From Siccirubricoccus sp. G192 (lineage in GTDB: Bacteria > Pseudomonadota > Alphaproteobacteria > Acetobacterales > Acetobacteraceae): DNA of 64,000 nucleotides. Positions 55,504-64,000 of this stretch are shown here, piece after piece. Numbering within the stretch: position 1 is the first letter of the stretch; each line of letters starts with the position of its first letter. The position numbers and the translations under genes were made by a program. Under the pieces are notes generated by a model. It ran no database searches. It saw nothing but the letters and a program-made list of their open reading frames with translations, and had not been told where the DNA came from. The stretch lies in the NCBI RefSeq assembly GCF_019084075.1, contig NZ_JAHREN010000001.1, positions 310,001-374,000 on the forward strand, written 5' to 3'.

Positions 55504-56493
55504 ATGGCAGGGATGTCCCGCCGCACGATCATCGGCATCCTCGCCGCAGCGCAAGCGGCCCGCATCGCGCGTGCTCAGAGCCGCTGGCGCCCGAGTGAGA
55601 CGGTCAAAATCATCGTTCCTGCCGCTCCCGGCGGCACTACTGACATCATGGGCCGGCTGCTCGCCAACTATCTGCAGTCGAGCTGGGGCCAGAATGCGGT
55701 GGTGGAGAATAAATCAGGGGCAGGCGGGACCATCGGCACCATGGAGGTGGTGCGCGCCCGGCCGGACGGGCACACCATGCTTATGGGCAATATCGGCCCG
55801 CAGTCCATCGCCTACTCGCTGTTCCGCAACCTGCCTTACGGACCCGGGGACCTGGTCCCGGTCTCCAACATGATCCGTGGGCCCAACGTGCTGGTGCTGC
55901 ACCCCTCGGTGCCGGCGGGCTCGGTGCCGGAGTTCGTGCGCTACCTGAAGCAGAACCCGGGCAAGCTCAGCTACGGCACGCCGGGAATCGGCCAGTCGCC
56001 CCACCTATCGGGCGTGTGGTTCCACCAGTTGACGGAAACCCGGGGCGTGCCCGTGCACTACCGCGGCGCCGCGCCGGCGATGGTTGCGCTGGTCGGTGGC
56101 ACCATCCAGTACATGTTCGACAACCTGACCTCCGCGATCGAGCAAGTGCGTGCTGGCCGCGTGAAGGCGCTGGCGGTGACCAGCGCGGACCGCAACCCGC
56201 AGCTGCCCGACCTGCCGGCGCTGCGCGAGACCATGCCCGAACTCGCGGACTACGACGTCAGCACTTGGTTCGGCGTCTTCTACCCGGCCGGCGTGCCGGA
56301 ACCTGCGGTACATGCCCTGAACGCAGAACTGAAGGTACTGCTCGACCGGGCCGAGACGCGGCAGCGATTCGCCGAGATGGGCGGTGTTCCCGCTTACGGC
56401 ACGCCGGAGCAGTTCGCTGCCTTTGTGCAGGGGGAGATCGCCAAGTGGCGAGGCGTCATCCGCAAGGAAGGGCTGGAGCTGGAAATCGGATGA
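55504..56493 (+). CDS. Bug/TctC-family periplasmic solute receptor
   Basis: A 329-residue receptor with an N-terminal twin-arginine-like signal (MAGMSRRTIIGILAAAQAARIARA), then VKIIVPAAPGGTTDIMGRLL, AVVENKSGAGGTIG and VPVHYRGAAPAMVAL. ATG 55504 follows a GGGAGG site. It converges with another Bug gene at 56617-57621, separated by a short, low-complexity GCC/CGG tract. No transporter membrane genes are near. Confidence 0.88.
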   Translation: MAGMSRRTIIGILAAAQAARIARAQSRWRPSETVKIIVPAAPGGTTDIMGRLLANYLQSSWGQNAVVENKSGAGGTIGTMEVVRARPDGHTMLMGNIGPQSIAYSLFRNLPYGPGDLVPVSNMIRGPNVLVLHPSVPAGSVPEFVRYLKQNPGKLSYGTPGIGQSPHLSGVWFHQLTETRGVPVHYRGAAPAMVALVGGTIQYMFDNLTSAIEQVRAGRVKALAVTSADRNPQLPDLPALRETMPELADYDVSTWFGVFYPAGVPEPAVHALNAELKVLLDRAETRQRFAEMGGVPAYGTPEQFAAFVQGEIAKWRGVIRKEGLELEIG

Positions 56494-56616
56494 CCCCGAG
56501 GAACATGGCGGCGCGGATGAAACCGGGGGCCGACGCGCCGCCGTTGCCAGCCGCGCCGGCCGCGCCGGCCGCGCCCCCCCTGTGCGGCACCGGCGGCCGC
56601 AGGAGTGGCCCTTGCT

Positions 56617-57621
56617 TCAGGCATCGGCCATGGTGATGCCGAGTTCGTGGATCACCTTGCCCCATTTCGTGGCATCGGCCCGCAACCTGCCAGCGAAGGC
56701 GTCCGGCGTCTCGTTCACCACCTCGACACCGATATCCGCCATCCTGTCCCGTACCTCCGGCAACATCAGGGCCCGGTTGATCTCGGCATTGAGGCGGACC
56801 ACCAGATCCCGTGGCATGTCCTTCGGGCCAAGCGCCCCATACCAGACGGCCATTTCATAGCCAGGCAGGGTTTCCGCCACGGTCGGCACATCCGGCATCA
56901 GGCGGGAGCGCCGCGCCTCGGTCACGCCGAGTAGCCTCAGGCGGCCGGCCTGCACATGCCCAAGGGTCTGGGTGCCGGCGCTGAACAGCAGTTGTGTCTG
57001 GCCGGCAACCGTTGCCAGAACCGCTGGCGCGCCGCCGCGGTAGGGGACATGCACCATGTCGATACCGGCCATCCGCGCGAACATCGCGGCACAGAGATGG
57101 TTGGTCGATCCGGCGCCGGCGGAGGCGTAGGTGACTTTCCCGGGACTGGCCCTCGCGTAAGCGATGAATTCCGCAACGGTGTTGGCCGGCACCGAAGGGT
57201 GAACCACCATGGTATTCAGCACGAAGGCCAGCAGCGAGATCGGCGAGAAGTCGTCCACGCCATCGAAGGGCATGGTGCTGAACAACGCGCCGTTCATCGC
57301 ATGCGTGCTCATGGAACCGAACAGCAGGGTGTAGCCATCCGGCACGGCGCGAGCGACGACGCTGGAGCCAATATTGCCCGAGGCGCCGGAGCGGTTCTCG
57401 ACCACGAAGGGCTGGCCCATGGACTGCCGCAGGGGCTCGGCGATGACGCGGGCGAGGATGTCGGTGGACCCTCCCGGTGCCCAGGGGACGATGATGGTGA
57501 CGGGCCGGTTCGGGAAGTGGCCCTGGGCGCGAGGGCTGCGGGTAGCGGCAACCGCCCCTGCGGCCGAGCCGAGTGCTGCCGAAAGTGCCGTGCGGCGTGT
57601 CAATCCGCTTGCGTTTGCCAT
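56617..57621 (-). CDS. Bug/TctC-family periplasmic solute receptor
   Basis: A 334-residue receptor: signal MANASGLTRRTALSAALGSAAGAVAA, then VTIIVPWAPGGSTDILAR, FVVENRSGASGNIG and VHVPYRGGAPAVLAT. ATG 57621 is chosen because the upstream open frame runs through an IS remnant. This is the fourth Bug receptor in the window; its convergent neighbour is the third. Ligand unknown. Confidence 0.9.
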   Translation of the reverse strand: MANASGLTRRTALSAALGSAAGAVAATRSPRAQGHFPNRPVTIIVPWAPGGSTDILARVIAEPLRQSMGQPFVVENRSGASGNIGSSVVARAVPDGYTLLFGSMSTHAMNGALFSTMPFDGVDDFSPISLLAFVLNTMVVHPSVPANTVAEFIAYARASPGKVTYASAGAGSTNHLCAAMFARMAGIDMVHVPYRGGAPAVLATVAGQTQLLFSAGTQTLGHVQAGRLRLLGVTEARRSRLMPDVPTVAETLPGYEMAVWYGALGPKDMPRDLVVRLNAEINRALMLPEVRDRMADIGVEVVNETPDAFAGRLRADATKWGKVIHELGITMADA

Positions 57622-57754
57622 CCTCGTTGCACCCCCGCTGAATTCCTGTCCGCCCACACGGCGATGACGATGACGCCGGCCCAGGCCAGCGCGACGAGGT
57701 AGTCGCGCGCGACCCACCCTGCGGTGAGTAGGGCCTGGTCCTGCGGCTCCATCC

Positions 57755-58028
57755 CTCAGCCCTGAGGATGCGCCAGATGCTGTCGCGGTTGAAGTGCGGC
57801 AGGAAATGGCTGACCACGAAGGCGAGGTCGTCGAGGGCGAAGTTGGTGGCCCGCCGCAGGGCGCAGACCACGGCCCGCTCCTCGTCGGTGGCCTTCCAGG
57901 GCAGGTGCTACGGCCGGGCCGAGTGGTCGAGGCAGTCATCCGGGCCGCGCTTGCGCCACTTGCGGATGGTTTCCCTGCTGACGCCGAAGCGCCTGGCGAG
58001 ATCGCCGGTGCTCTCGCCGGACTCGCTC
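57755..58028 (-). mobile_element. IS481-family transposase remnant
   Basis: On the minus strand the N-terminal HTH part of an IS481-type transposase can be read: DLARRFGVSRETIRKWRKRG, then a TAG stop at 57908-57910, then LPWKATDEERAVVCALRRAT and DDLAFVVSHFLPHFNRDSIWRILRAEG. The catalytic DDE domain and both ends are missing, so it is dead. It begins 8 bp beyond the stop of the glycosylphosphotransferase gene and probably replaced whatever followed that gene. Confidence 0.65.
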
Positions 58029-58035
58029 TTGTCCG

Positions 58036-59619
58036 CTACCGGACGCCACTAGGCCAGAGTACCACGCGGAATGTCTGCAGGATGATCAGCAGGTCGAACA
58101 GCACGCCGGCGTTCTTCACGTAGTAGAGGTCGTAGCTCAGCTTCGACCGGGCGTCGTCCAGCGACGCGCCATAGGGGTAGTTGACCTGCGCCCAGCCGGT
58201 AAGCCCTGCTCTGACCAGGTGCCGCTCGTTGTACAACGGCAGCTTGGTGGCGAGCTCCCGCGTGAACTCCGGCCGTTCGGGCCGGGGGCCGACGAAGGAC
58301 ATGTCGCCGTTCAGCACGTTGAAGAGTTGCGGCAGCTCGTCAATCCGGCTGCGGCGGAGCAGGCGGCCGGCGCGGGTGACGCGCGGGTCGCGCTCCGCCG
58401 CCCAGACCGCGCCGGCCCGCTCGGCATCCACCCGCATCGTGCGTAGCTTCATGATGCGGAAGACGCGGCCTCCTCGGGTCACCCGCTCCTGCCGATAGAG
58501 GACGGGTCCCCCGTCCCCGAGCTTCACTACCGCCGCGGCGGCCAGGAGAATGGGGCTGGTGAGCAGCAGCACTGCCAGGCTCACCCCGATGTCGAGAGCA
58601 CGCTTGAGCACGTGATCGAGCGGGCCAGCGGCAAAGCCATCAGCGTAGAGCAGCCAGCCCAGCTCAAGCCGCTTGAGATCGACACGGCCGATTTCGTTCT
58701 CCAGAAAGCCGAGATATTCGGCGACCGGGAACCCCGCGGTCCGGCAGGCCAGGAGGTCCCGCATGGCCATGCCCCGCCGCTCGTCCGGAGCGACAACAAC
58801 CTGGTCGGCGCGGAAGCGCTGGGCGGCGGCAAGGAAGCCGGCGGCGGCGGGCAGGATGTGGTTGGCTGGATCCGTGGCCAGGCGGGGGTCCACTTCGCCC
58901 ATCGCGGGGTCGTGGACGATGGCGATGTCGTAGACGGGCGTGCGCCCCTCCTTTCGCAACAGCCACACCAAGTCCCAGGCACGGCGCCCGGCACCGATGA
59001 CGAGAAGGCGGCGGCGGAAAGCGCCGCGCCGCTGCAGCGCGAACACGATGGCACGGGCGGTGAATCCCGCGGCGGTGAAGCATGGCACCGCGATGGCAAA
59101 AAGGATCGGGGAGCCGGGGCCGCCGAGCGGTGGCGGAAGGAGTGCGACCGCGGCCGAGGCCACGAGCCCGCCGAAACCAGCGGCGAGTGGGGCCCGGCCG
59201 AGGGACCTGCGGGCTTCCGTCAGGGCGTCGCGCCGGTACAGCCCAAGGGCGTAGAGAAACACCAGATAGGTAGCCGGATACAGCAGCAGCGGGACAAGGC
59301 CGGGCTGCCCCTGTGGCGGCAGGTGCTGGACGGCCAGCGCGGCCGCAAAAGGCCAAGTGGTGCCGGCGAGGAGCGCATCGAGGAGGAATAGTGCAGGTCC
59401 GACGGTGGGCCTCCAGCGTCGGATCCGGAGCGTCTCTGTATCCGAAGGCGCATGATCCCGCCGATAGCCGGGTGTGGCAGTTCGGTCGGAGCTTTCACCC
59501 CGGCGGATTGATTTACAGGTATGTCCCACAACCACAAATATATATGACGCGCAGCCCCGTAACAAGCGACACAGATGACCAAAGCTTTCATTCAACCTTG
59601 TGCATACGGGCTCCGTCAC
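58036..59619 (-). CDS. Polyprenyl glycosylphosphotransferase (exopolysaccharide initiating sugar transferase)
   Basis: A WcaJ/PssY-like protein of up to 527 residues. Several N-terminal membrane helices, a nucleotide-binding-like domain (RRRLLVIGAGRRAWDLVWLL), and a C-terminal sugar-transferase domain: KRALDIGVSLAVLLLTSPILL, VLYRQERVTRGGRVFRIMKLRTM, RRSRIDELPQLFNVLNGDMSFVGPRPE and GLTGWAQVNYPYG. It places the first sugar-phosphate on undecaprenyl phosphate. ATG 59619 overlaps the XRE regulator by 32 bp on the same strand and the first ~50 residues are unusual, so the real start may lie further in (for example near 59500). Confidence 0.85.
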   Translation of the reverse strand: MTEPVCTRLNESFGHLCRLLRGCASYIFVVVGHTCKSIRRGESSDRTATPGYRRDHAPSDTETLRIRRWRPTVGPALFLLDALLAGTTWPFAAALAVQHLPPQGQPGLVPLLLYPATYLVFLYALGLYRRDALTEARRSLGRAPLAAGFGGLVASAAVALLPPPLGGPGSPILFAIAVPCFTAAGFTARAIVFALQRRGAFRRRLLVIGAGRRAWDLVWLLRKEGRTPVYDIAIVHDPAMGEVDPRLATDPANHILPAAAGFLAAAQRFRADQVVVAPDERRGMAMRDLLACRTAGFPVAEYLGFLENEIGRVDLKRLELGWLLYADGFAAGPLDHVLKRALDIGVSLAVLLLTSPILLAAAAVVKLGDGGPVLYRQERVTRGGRVFRIMKLRTMRVDAERAGAVWAAERDPRVTRAGRLLRRSRIDELPQLFNVLNGDMSFVGPRPERPEFTRELATKLPLYNERHLVRAGLTGWAQVNYPYGASLDDARSKLSYDLYYVKNAGVLFDLLIILQTFRVVLWPSGVR

Positions 59620-60094
59620 TGCCCTCCACGGGTTCGGCCGCCGTGCCCTGGGACTGCAGGGCCAGCGCGCGCGCCATCTGGCTCAGCGCCTCCTGGTGCG
59701 CCTCGTTCTCGATCAGCGTGAAGTTGCGCACCAGCTCCAGGCAGAGGCGCTGGCGCGGCGATGCTTCCTGCGGCCCGCCCCCCTCCGCCAGGCCTTCGAA
59801 GAACCAGGCAATGGGGACGCCCAGGGCCTGGGCGATCCCGAACAGCCGGCCGGAGGAGATACGGTTCATGCCGCGCTCATATTTGTGCGCCTGCTGGTAG
59901 GTCACGCCGATCAACTGAGCCAGCTGCTGCTGCGACAGCCCCAGCATGACGCGTCGCTCGCGGATCCGCTGGCCGACATGCCGGTCCGCGTCGGTGACGC
60001 GCTGCGTCTGCGGCTCCTTGTCCCCCTCCTCTCGGCTTCGGCTTGCAACGGCCACGGCATTGGCTCCCACCTCTGTTCGGGGCAACCTAGCCAT
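59588..60094 (-). CDS. XRE-family transcriptional regulator
   Basis: A 168-residue Cro/CI-type regulator. The HTH covers about residues 38-95: VGQRIRERRVMLGLSQQQLAQLIGVTYQQAHKYERG. The C-terminal ~70 residues are helical and may dimerise. It lies immediately upstream of, and overlaps, the sugar-transferase gene, so it probably controls exopolysaccharide genes, a common arrangement in alphaproteobacteria. The 60098-60110 palindrome next to its start may be its autoregulatory site. Confidence 0.85.
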   Translation of the reverse strand: MARLPRTEVGANAVAVASRSREEGDKEPQTQRVTDADRHVGQRIRERRVMLGLSQQQLAQLIGVTYQQAHKYERGMNRISSGRLFGIAQALGVPIAWFFEGLAEGGGPQEASPRQRLCLELVRNFTLIENEAHQEALSQMARALALQSQGTAAEPVEGSDGARMHKVE

Positions 60095-60097
60095 TCA

Positions 60098-60110
60098 TTG
60101 CGAACCGCAA
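60098..60110. promoter_or_regulatory. Palindrome TTGCG-N3-CGCAA at XRE gene start
   Basis: A perfect 5-bp inverted repeat with three-base spacer lies 3 bp upstream of the XRE ATG, well placed for autoregulation. The rest of the gap up to 60443 holds no gene that I can support. Confidence 0.35.
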
Positions 60111-60443
60111 CGAAACATCCCCGGCATAGGCTGCCATTGCACAGCCTTGTGACCTGCGTCTCCAGGCCGAGCTCGCTCGGGCCCTGCCCGGTTTGTCCGC
60201 AACCAGTCCGGAGAGCGAGCATCGCCCCCAAAACGGAACTGCAATCGAGACGGGGGCAGGGCATCGGTCGTCACATGGACAACGCGACGCATGAATGAGC
60301 CGGGAATGGGGAATTGGTGGTTGCCCTGAGTGCCCCGGGCATGGGCCGAGGCGCACGTCGCCTCCATGCGGCGGGATGACGGGGGCTTCCCCGGCGTCGG
60401 CGCGACGCACCGGTGGGGCCGTCGGGCGCGGCGCGCCGCCCGA

Positions 60444-61344
60444 TCAAGAGGGTGGCACCCGCTCCTGCGCCGCTGCGCCGAACAAGCGGGCGAAGTCGGC
60501 GAGCTCGGCGGCGTTGAGGTCGGAGACGGCCCAGAACGCCATGCCGTCCTGCGTCCAGTGGACCACGGCATGGCCGGTGTCGCGCGCCGCGCCGGCGGCA
60601 TCCATGCGCCGCGGCGCGGTGGACGTACCGGCCGCGGCGTCCGGCCAGACGAAGACATTGATGACGTGGCCGCGCCGCCGGTAGACCAGCGCCGCCACGG
60701 CGCGGCCGTCGAGGTAGTCGAGGCGACCGCCGGCCAGCGGGAATCCGGCCTCGGCGAGGTCGGGCGTCGGCGGCGAGAAGTCGAGCCGGCCGGCGAACCA
60801 GGGCTTCACGGTGTGGCGGTCGGAGGAGGCGACATCCGCCAGGTGGCTGGCGCCCAGCAGTGAGCGGACATGCCCCGCCACCACCTCGCGCCGGAGCTCG
60901 GTGGCGGCCCCCCCCTTGCGGTCCCGGCAAGGGCGGCGCCGCAACGAAGACGATGGCCGCGAGGCCGGCGGCGAGGGCAAGCCCCGGCAGCCTGGCGCCT
61001 CTCCACCACCGGCGCGGCGCCGCGGTGCCGGCGCTCACGGCGGCGGTCGCAACGGCGAGCGGGCGCCGCAGCCAGGCCGGCGACGGTGCCGTAGGCGTGG
61101 CGATGTCCGCCTCCACCGTCGCCAGGACGCGGGCGCGCAGCCGCTCCGGCGCGCGGTGGCGCACTCCGTCGCGCCGGAGCACCTCGCGTACCGCGCGCAG
61201 CTCCGCGAAGGCCGTGGCGCAGTGCCCACAGCAGCGGAGATGCGCCTCGCAGCGCAGCGCGTTCGCTGCGTCGAGCTCGCCGTCGGCGTGGGCGTGCAGC
61301 AGCGTCTCCATCCCGGCGCAACCGGCCTCATTCTGGCCGCTCAT
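60444..61344 (-). CDS. Zinc-finger anti-sigma factor, frameshifted
   Basis: The N-terminus has a ZAS-type zinc site ([16 protein letters not shown], HxxCCxxC-like) and about 100 residues on a single membrane helix ([18 protein letters not shown]). The periplasmic part ([52 protein letters not shown]) is in the other frame. The break is the eight-C run at 60908-60915; seven Cs give 299 residues. The start overlaps the sigma factor stop by four bases. It holds the ECF sigma factor at the membrane until an envelope signal arrives. Confidence 0.88.
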
Positions 61345-62045
61345 GCGTCCCTCCTCAGGTCTCCGGTGGCGCGCCGCCACGCCTCGCCGAACATCTGCCG
61401 CGCCCGCGCCAGGCGCGACATCACGGTGCCGATCGGCGCCCCGGTCACCTCGGCGATTTCCCGATAGGAAAGCTCCTCCATCTCGCGCAGCACCAGCGCC
61501 TCACGGAAGGGCTCCGGCAGGCGCGCCACCAGCGCCTGCACCGTCGCCGCCTCGTCCGCCTCGGCGAGCGCCTGCTCCGGCGTCGCCCCGTCCGGGTCAG
61601 GGAGGTCCGACCCGGCCCCGTCCTCGGGATCGTCCGGCCCGGTCGGCAACGGCACCGTGCGGCCCAGGCGCCGCTCCCGCGCCCAGTCGTAGACGCGGTT
61701 GCGCACGATCTGCAGGATCCAGGCCCGCGGGTCGCCACCGCGGAAGCCGTCGAAGCCGCGCAGCGCCCGCAGATAGGCGTCCTGGACGATGTCCTCCGCC
61801 ACATCCGCATCACGCGCGAGATGGCGTGCGAGATTGTAGGCGGCGTCGAGCTGCGGCAGCGCCAGCTCGCGGAACCGCCGGGCGCGCTCAGCGGCCTCGG
61901 CGGGGCCTGTGGCCATCACCACGGCGGCCGCGGCCGCCCTACCATCCCCGGCCGGCTGGTTCCCGGCCGGGGCCGGCTCGTCCCCGGCCGCGGTGTCTTC
62001 GCGACACGGCCGGAGGGTCCGCAATGGTACGACCTTGCCTGGCAT
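61341..62045 (-). CDS. RNA polymerase ECF sigma factor (RpoE-like)
   Basis: A 234-residue ECF sigma factor with an extended N-terminus of about 50 residues. Region 2 reads NLARHLARDADVAEDIVQDAYLRALRGFDGFRGGDPRAWILQIVRN and region 4 LPEPFREALVLREMEELSYREIAEVTGAPIGTVMSRLARAR. It is coupled by ATGA to the anti-sigma gene. A nearer ATG may be the true start, as the first residues are low-complexity. Targets likely include the small secreted protein, phosphoesterase and cupredoxin beside it. Confidence 0.92.
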   Translation of the reverse strand: MPGKVVPLRTLRPCREDTAAGDEPAPAGNQPAGDGRAAAAAVVMATGPAEAAERARRFRELALPQLDAAYNLARHLARDADVAEDIVQDAYLRALRGFDGFRGGDPRAWILQIVRNRVYDWARERRLGRTVPLPTGPDDPEDGAGSDLPDPDGATPEQALAEADEAATVQALVARLPEPFREALVLREMEELSYREIAEVTGAPIGTVMSRLARARQMFGEAWRRATGDLRRDA

Positions 62046-62129
62046 GCCGCTCCCCGCGACGGTGACTGTCCATCCCGAAAGACCCTCCAGCCGCGCATTC
62101 TATTCCCGGATGGCTGCGGCCGTCGCCGT

Positions 62130-62418
62130 TCAACGGCCGAGGCTGCCGGTGCGGGCCAGGGGCGCGGGGGGGGGCCTCGGCCATCTCGGCAGGCCGGACG
62201 GCCCGCTGCGCCTGGAGGGCTTGCCGGACCAGTTGATCGATCCTCGCCTGCTCCTGCCGGTCAGCCTCGACGTTGCCCGTGATGACCTGCTGGATCCATT
62301 CCTCGGTCCTTGCCTCCTCCTGCGGGTTCCAGCTGTCCTCGGCGAAGGCCGGCGCCTGCAACGCCGTCGCCGCGGCGAGGGCAAGCACCGCGGTCCGGAT
62401 TCCATTGGGTCCGCTCAT
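62130..62418 (-). CDS. Small secreted protein, frameshifted near C-terminus
   Basis: A signal peptide (GIRTAVLALAAATALQAPAFAE) is followed by an acidic helical region EEARTEEWIQQVITGNVEADRQEQARIDQLVRQ. The frame is spoiled by a nine-G run (plus strand) at 62166-62174; eight give PPAPLARTGSLGR and a stop at 62130, 95 residues in all. No domain recognised. It lies upstream of the sigma factor on the same strand and divergent from the metallophosphoesterase. Confidence 0.62.
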
Positions 62419-62655
62419 GGTCTGAGTCCTCCTGTGTGTCCGGTTGCGGCGGGGTTGGCGGCGACGGCCGCGCAATCTCCCCCGGGACACGGCCGCCGCG
62501 CCGCCTGGGCCTCGCCGAGACCGCGCCGAAGCCGCATCCACCCACCAAGACCGGCGCGGGGCCGCGTTATTCCACGCCGCCCCGATGCGTCGGCCGGGAA
62601 TAAGCCGGAGCATGCCTCGGTCCTCCTCTCCAGCGGGCACACCGCGGAGGACAGC

Positions 62656-63591
62656 ATGACGAACGACGCCCCCGACCGCCGCCAGGCGCTCACCTGCATG
62701 CTCTGGGCCGGGACCGGCCTGCTCTGGACCGTCCGCGGCGGCGTGCCGCGCGCGGCGCTGCTGGCTGGCAGCGCCCAGGCCGCCGGGATGGATGCGGCCG
62801 GTGACCTCGCCTTCATCCAGATCAGTGACAGCCATATCGGCTTTCGCAACCCGCCGAACCCCGACCCGGCCGGGACGCTCGGCGAGGCGATCGGCCTCGT
62901 GCGGGCGCAGCGCGGACAGGCCGAACTGCTCATCCATACCGGCGATGTCAGCCACCTCTCGCGCCCCGCGGAGTTCGACAACGCCGAGGGGCTGATCCGC
63001 GGCGCCGGGTTGGAGGCGCACTACGTTCCCGGCGAGCACGATGTCCTGGTGGATAACGGCAGGCCGTTCTTCGAGCGCTTCACCAGGGGCGCCCAGGACG
63101 GGGGCTGGTACAGCTTCGACCAGCGGGGCGTGCATTTCCTCGGCTTGAACAACGTCATGGACCTGCGCGCGGGCGGCCTCGGCCATCTCGGCGAGGCGCA
63201 GCTCGCATGGCTGGAGGACGACCTGCGCGGCCGTTCCGCGAGCCAGCCGGTCGTGGTCTTCGCCCACATCCCGCTCTGGACCGTGTACGAGCCGTGGGGC
63301 TGGGGCACCGAGGACGGGACGCGGGTGCTGTCCTACCTCAGGCGCTTCGGCTCGGTGACCGTGCTCAACGGCCACATCCACCAGGTGATGCAGAAGGTCG
63401 AGGGCACCCTTGCCTTCCATACGGCAATGTCCACCGCCTTCCCGCAGCCAGCACCCGGCGCCGCGCCGAGCCCGGGCCCGATCCGGGACCTGCCGCCCGG
63501 GCGGCTGCGTTCGCTGCTCGGGATCACCACCATCCGCGAGGTCCGCGGCCGGCAGCCCCTCGCCATCATCGACACGCCGCTCGGTGCCTGA
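62656..63591 (+). CDS. Exported metallophosphoesterase
   Basis: A 311-residue calcineurin-like phosphoesterase with all metal motifs: ISDSHIG, HTGDVSH, PGEHDVL (GNH/D-like), FAHIPLW and NGHIHQ. A Tat-like signal (DRRQALTCMLWAGTGLL) suggests periplasmic location. It is divergent from the secreted-protein/sigma/anti-sigma genes and 30 bp upstream of a cupredoxin gene, so the two are likely cotranscribed in a copper or envelope response. Substrate unknown. Confidence 0.88.
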   Translation: MTNDAPDRRQALTCMLWAGTGLLWTVRGGVPRAALLAGSAQAAGMDAAGDLAFIQISDSHIGFRNPPNPDPAGTLGEAIGLVRAQRGQAELLIHTGDVSHLSRPAEFDNAEGLIRGAGLEAHYVPGEHDVLVDNGRPFFERFTRGAQDGGWYSFDQRGVHFLGLNNVMDLRAGGLGHLGEAQLAWLEDDLRGRSASQPVVVFAHIPLWTVYEPWGWGTEDGTRVLSYLRRFGSVTVLNGHIHQVMQKVEGTLAFHTAMSTAFPQPAPGAAPSPGPIRDLPPGRLRSLLGITTIREVRGRQPLAIIDTPLGA

Positions 63592-63621
63592 GCGGCTGCG
63601 CAGACCCACGGAGCAGGCAAG

Positions 63622-64000
63622 ATGGATCCCTCACCGCAACCGCGGCGCCGAATGCCGCTGCTCGGCCGCCGCATGCTGGCCGCCGGCGTACTCACCACCG
63701 CCGCCACCTTGGCCAGTGCCCGGCCTCCGATGCCGGCGACCGTCCCGGTGGCCATGGAAGACGCCCATGCGGGCGAGGCGGCGGTCACGATCGACAACTT
63801 CACCTTCGCGCCGCCGGTGATCACCGTGGCGGCCGGAACGCGCGTCGTCTGGACCAACCGCGACGACATCCCGCACACGGTCGTCGGCACGGGAGACCCG
63901 CGCAGCCTGCGGTCACCGCCGCTCGACACCGACGACCGGTTCGCCTTCACCTTCGCCGCGCCCGGCACCTACCGCTACTTCTGTTCCCTGCACCCGCACA
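63622..64000 (+). CDS. Cupredoxin-domain copper-binding protein (partial, runs off right edge)
   Basis: 126 residues are visible. A twin-arginine-like signal (LLGRRMLAAGVLTTAATLASA) leads into a plastocyanin/amicyanin-like fold: FTFAPPVITVAAGTRVVWTNRDDIPHTVV gives the first His ligand and YRYFCSLHPH the Cys and second His; the final Met ligand would lie beyond the window. It is a likely periplasmic type 1 copper electron carrier, cotranscribed with the metallophosphoesterase. Confidence 0.88.
   Translation, partial: MDPSPQPRRRMPLLGRRMLAAGVLTTAATLASARPPMPATVPVAMEDAHAGEAAVTIDNFTFAPPVITVAAGTRVVWTNRDDIPHTVVGTGDPRSLRSPPLDTDDRFAFTFAAPGTYRYFCSLHPH

Noticed and set aside
61939..63609. 556-residue open frame on the minus strand
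   Set aside because: Mostly antisense to the metallophosphoesterase; only its end coincides with the small secreted protein.

Overview
The window is very GC-rich chromosomal DNA with dense genes and many ATGA-type overlaps. The gene content points to an alphaproteobacterium of the Acetobacteraceae, most like Roseomonas. The clues are four orphan Bug/TctC-type receptors, a ccmCDEFGHI cytochrome c maturation operon, dnaK/dnaJ/grpE together with metK, dapB and trmB, an SDHAF4 (DUF1674) homologue, and 104-bp TAGAGC-bounded intergenic repeats. This assignment is inference from content. No rRNA, tRNA or CRISPR array was recognised.

Layout. 1-4.0 kb: nicX/nicD-like genes for 2,5-dihydroxypyridine breakdown with a divergent MarR regulator, then YcgN, a DapA-family aldolase/lyase and a cupin. 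4.2-6.6 kb: a YgjP-like metalloprotease, then an AT-richer mini-island with a SEFIR-domain protein, a minimal nucleotidyltransferase and an unrecognised protein. 6.9-9.5 kb: trpS and murJ. 10-22 kb: catabolic genes (isochorismatase-like hydrolase, sugar isomerase plus enolase-superfamily enzyme, Bug receptors, GMC oxidoreductase, acyl-CoA dehydrogenase, nitronate monooxygenase), mdoH and a TauE/SafE exporter. 22.4-27.8 kb: ccmCDEFGHI. 27.9-28.8 kb: an AT-rich DUF6602 putative nuclease. 28.8-38.7 kb: EVE, GFA and Rieske proteins, acsA, a Crp regulator and HWE kinase, SDHAF4, htpX, cytochrome c, panE and trmB. 38.8-45.1 kb: metK, dapB, dnaJ, dnaK, grpE. 45-50 kb: a sensor kinase, an LpoA-like protein and rsmI. 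50.2-51.9 kb: an AT-richer GHKL ATPase with a PD-(D/E)XK-like C-terminus. 52-60 kb: hemW, rhodanese, a PEP-CTERM protein, two Bug receptors, an IS481 remnant, a polyprenyl glycosylphosphotransferase and an XRE regulator. 60.4-64 kb: an ECF sigma/anti-sigma pair, a small secreted protein, a metallophosphoesterase and a cupredoxin.

Two themes stand out. First, three unlinked AT-richer insertions between core genes each carry defence-like proteins: SEFIR + nucleotidyltransferase, DUF6602, and GHKL + nuclease. The SEFIR locus is the best candidate for an undescribed system. Second, at least 17 otherwise well conserved genes are broken by single-base indels, 15 of them one extra base and mostly in G/C homopolymers. 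Correcting each one restores the expected family protein and an exact codon multiple. Sequencing or assembly error is the simplest explanation, and such genes are given here over their reconstructed span, with the indel stated.
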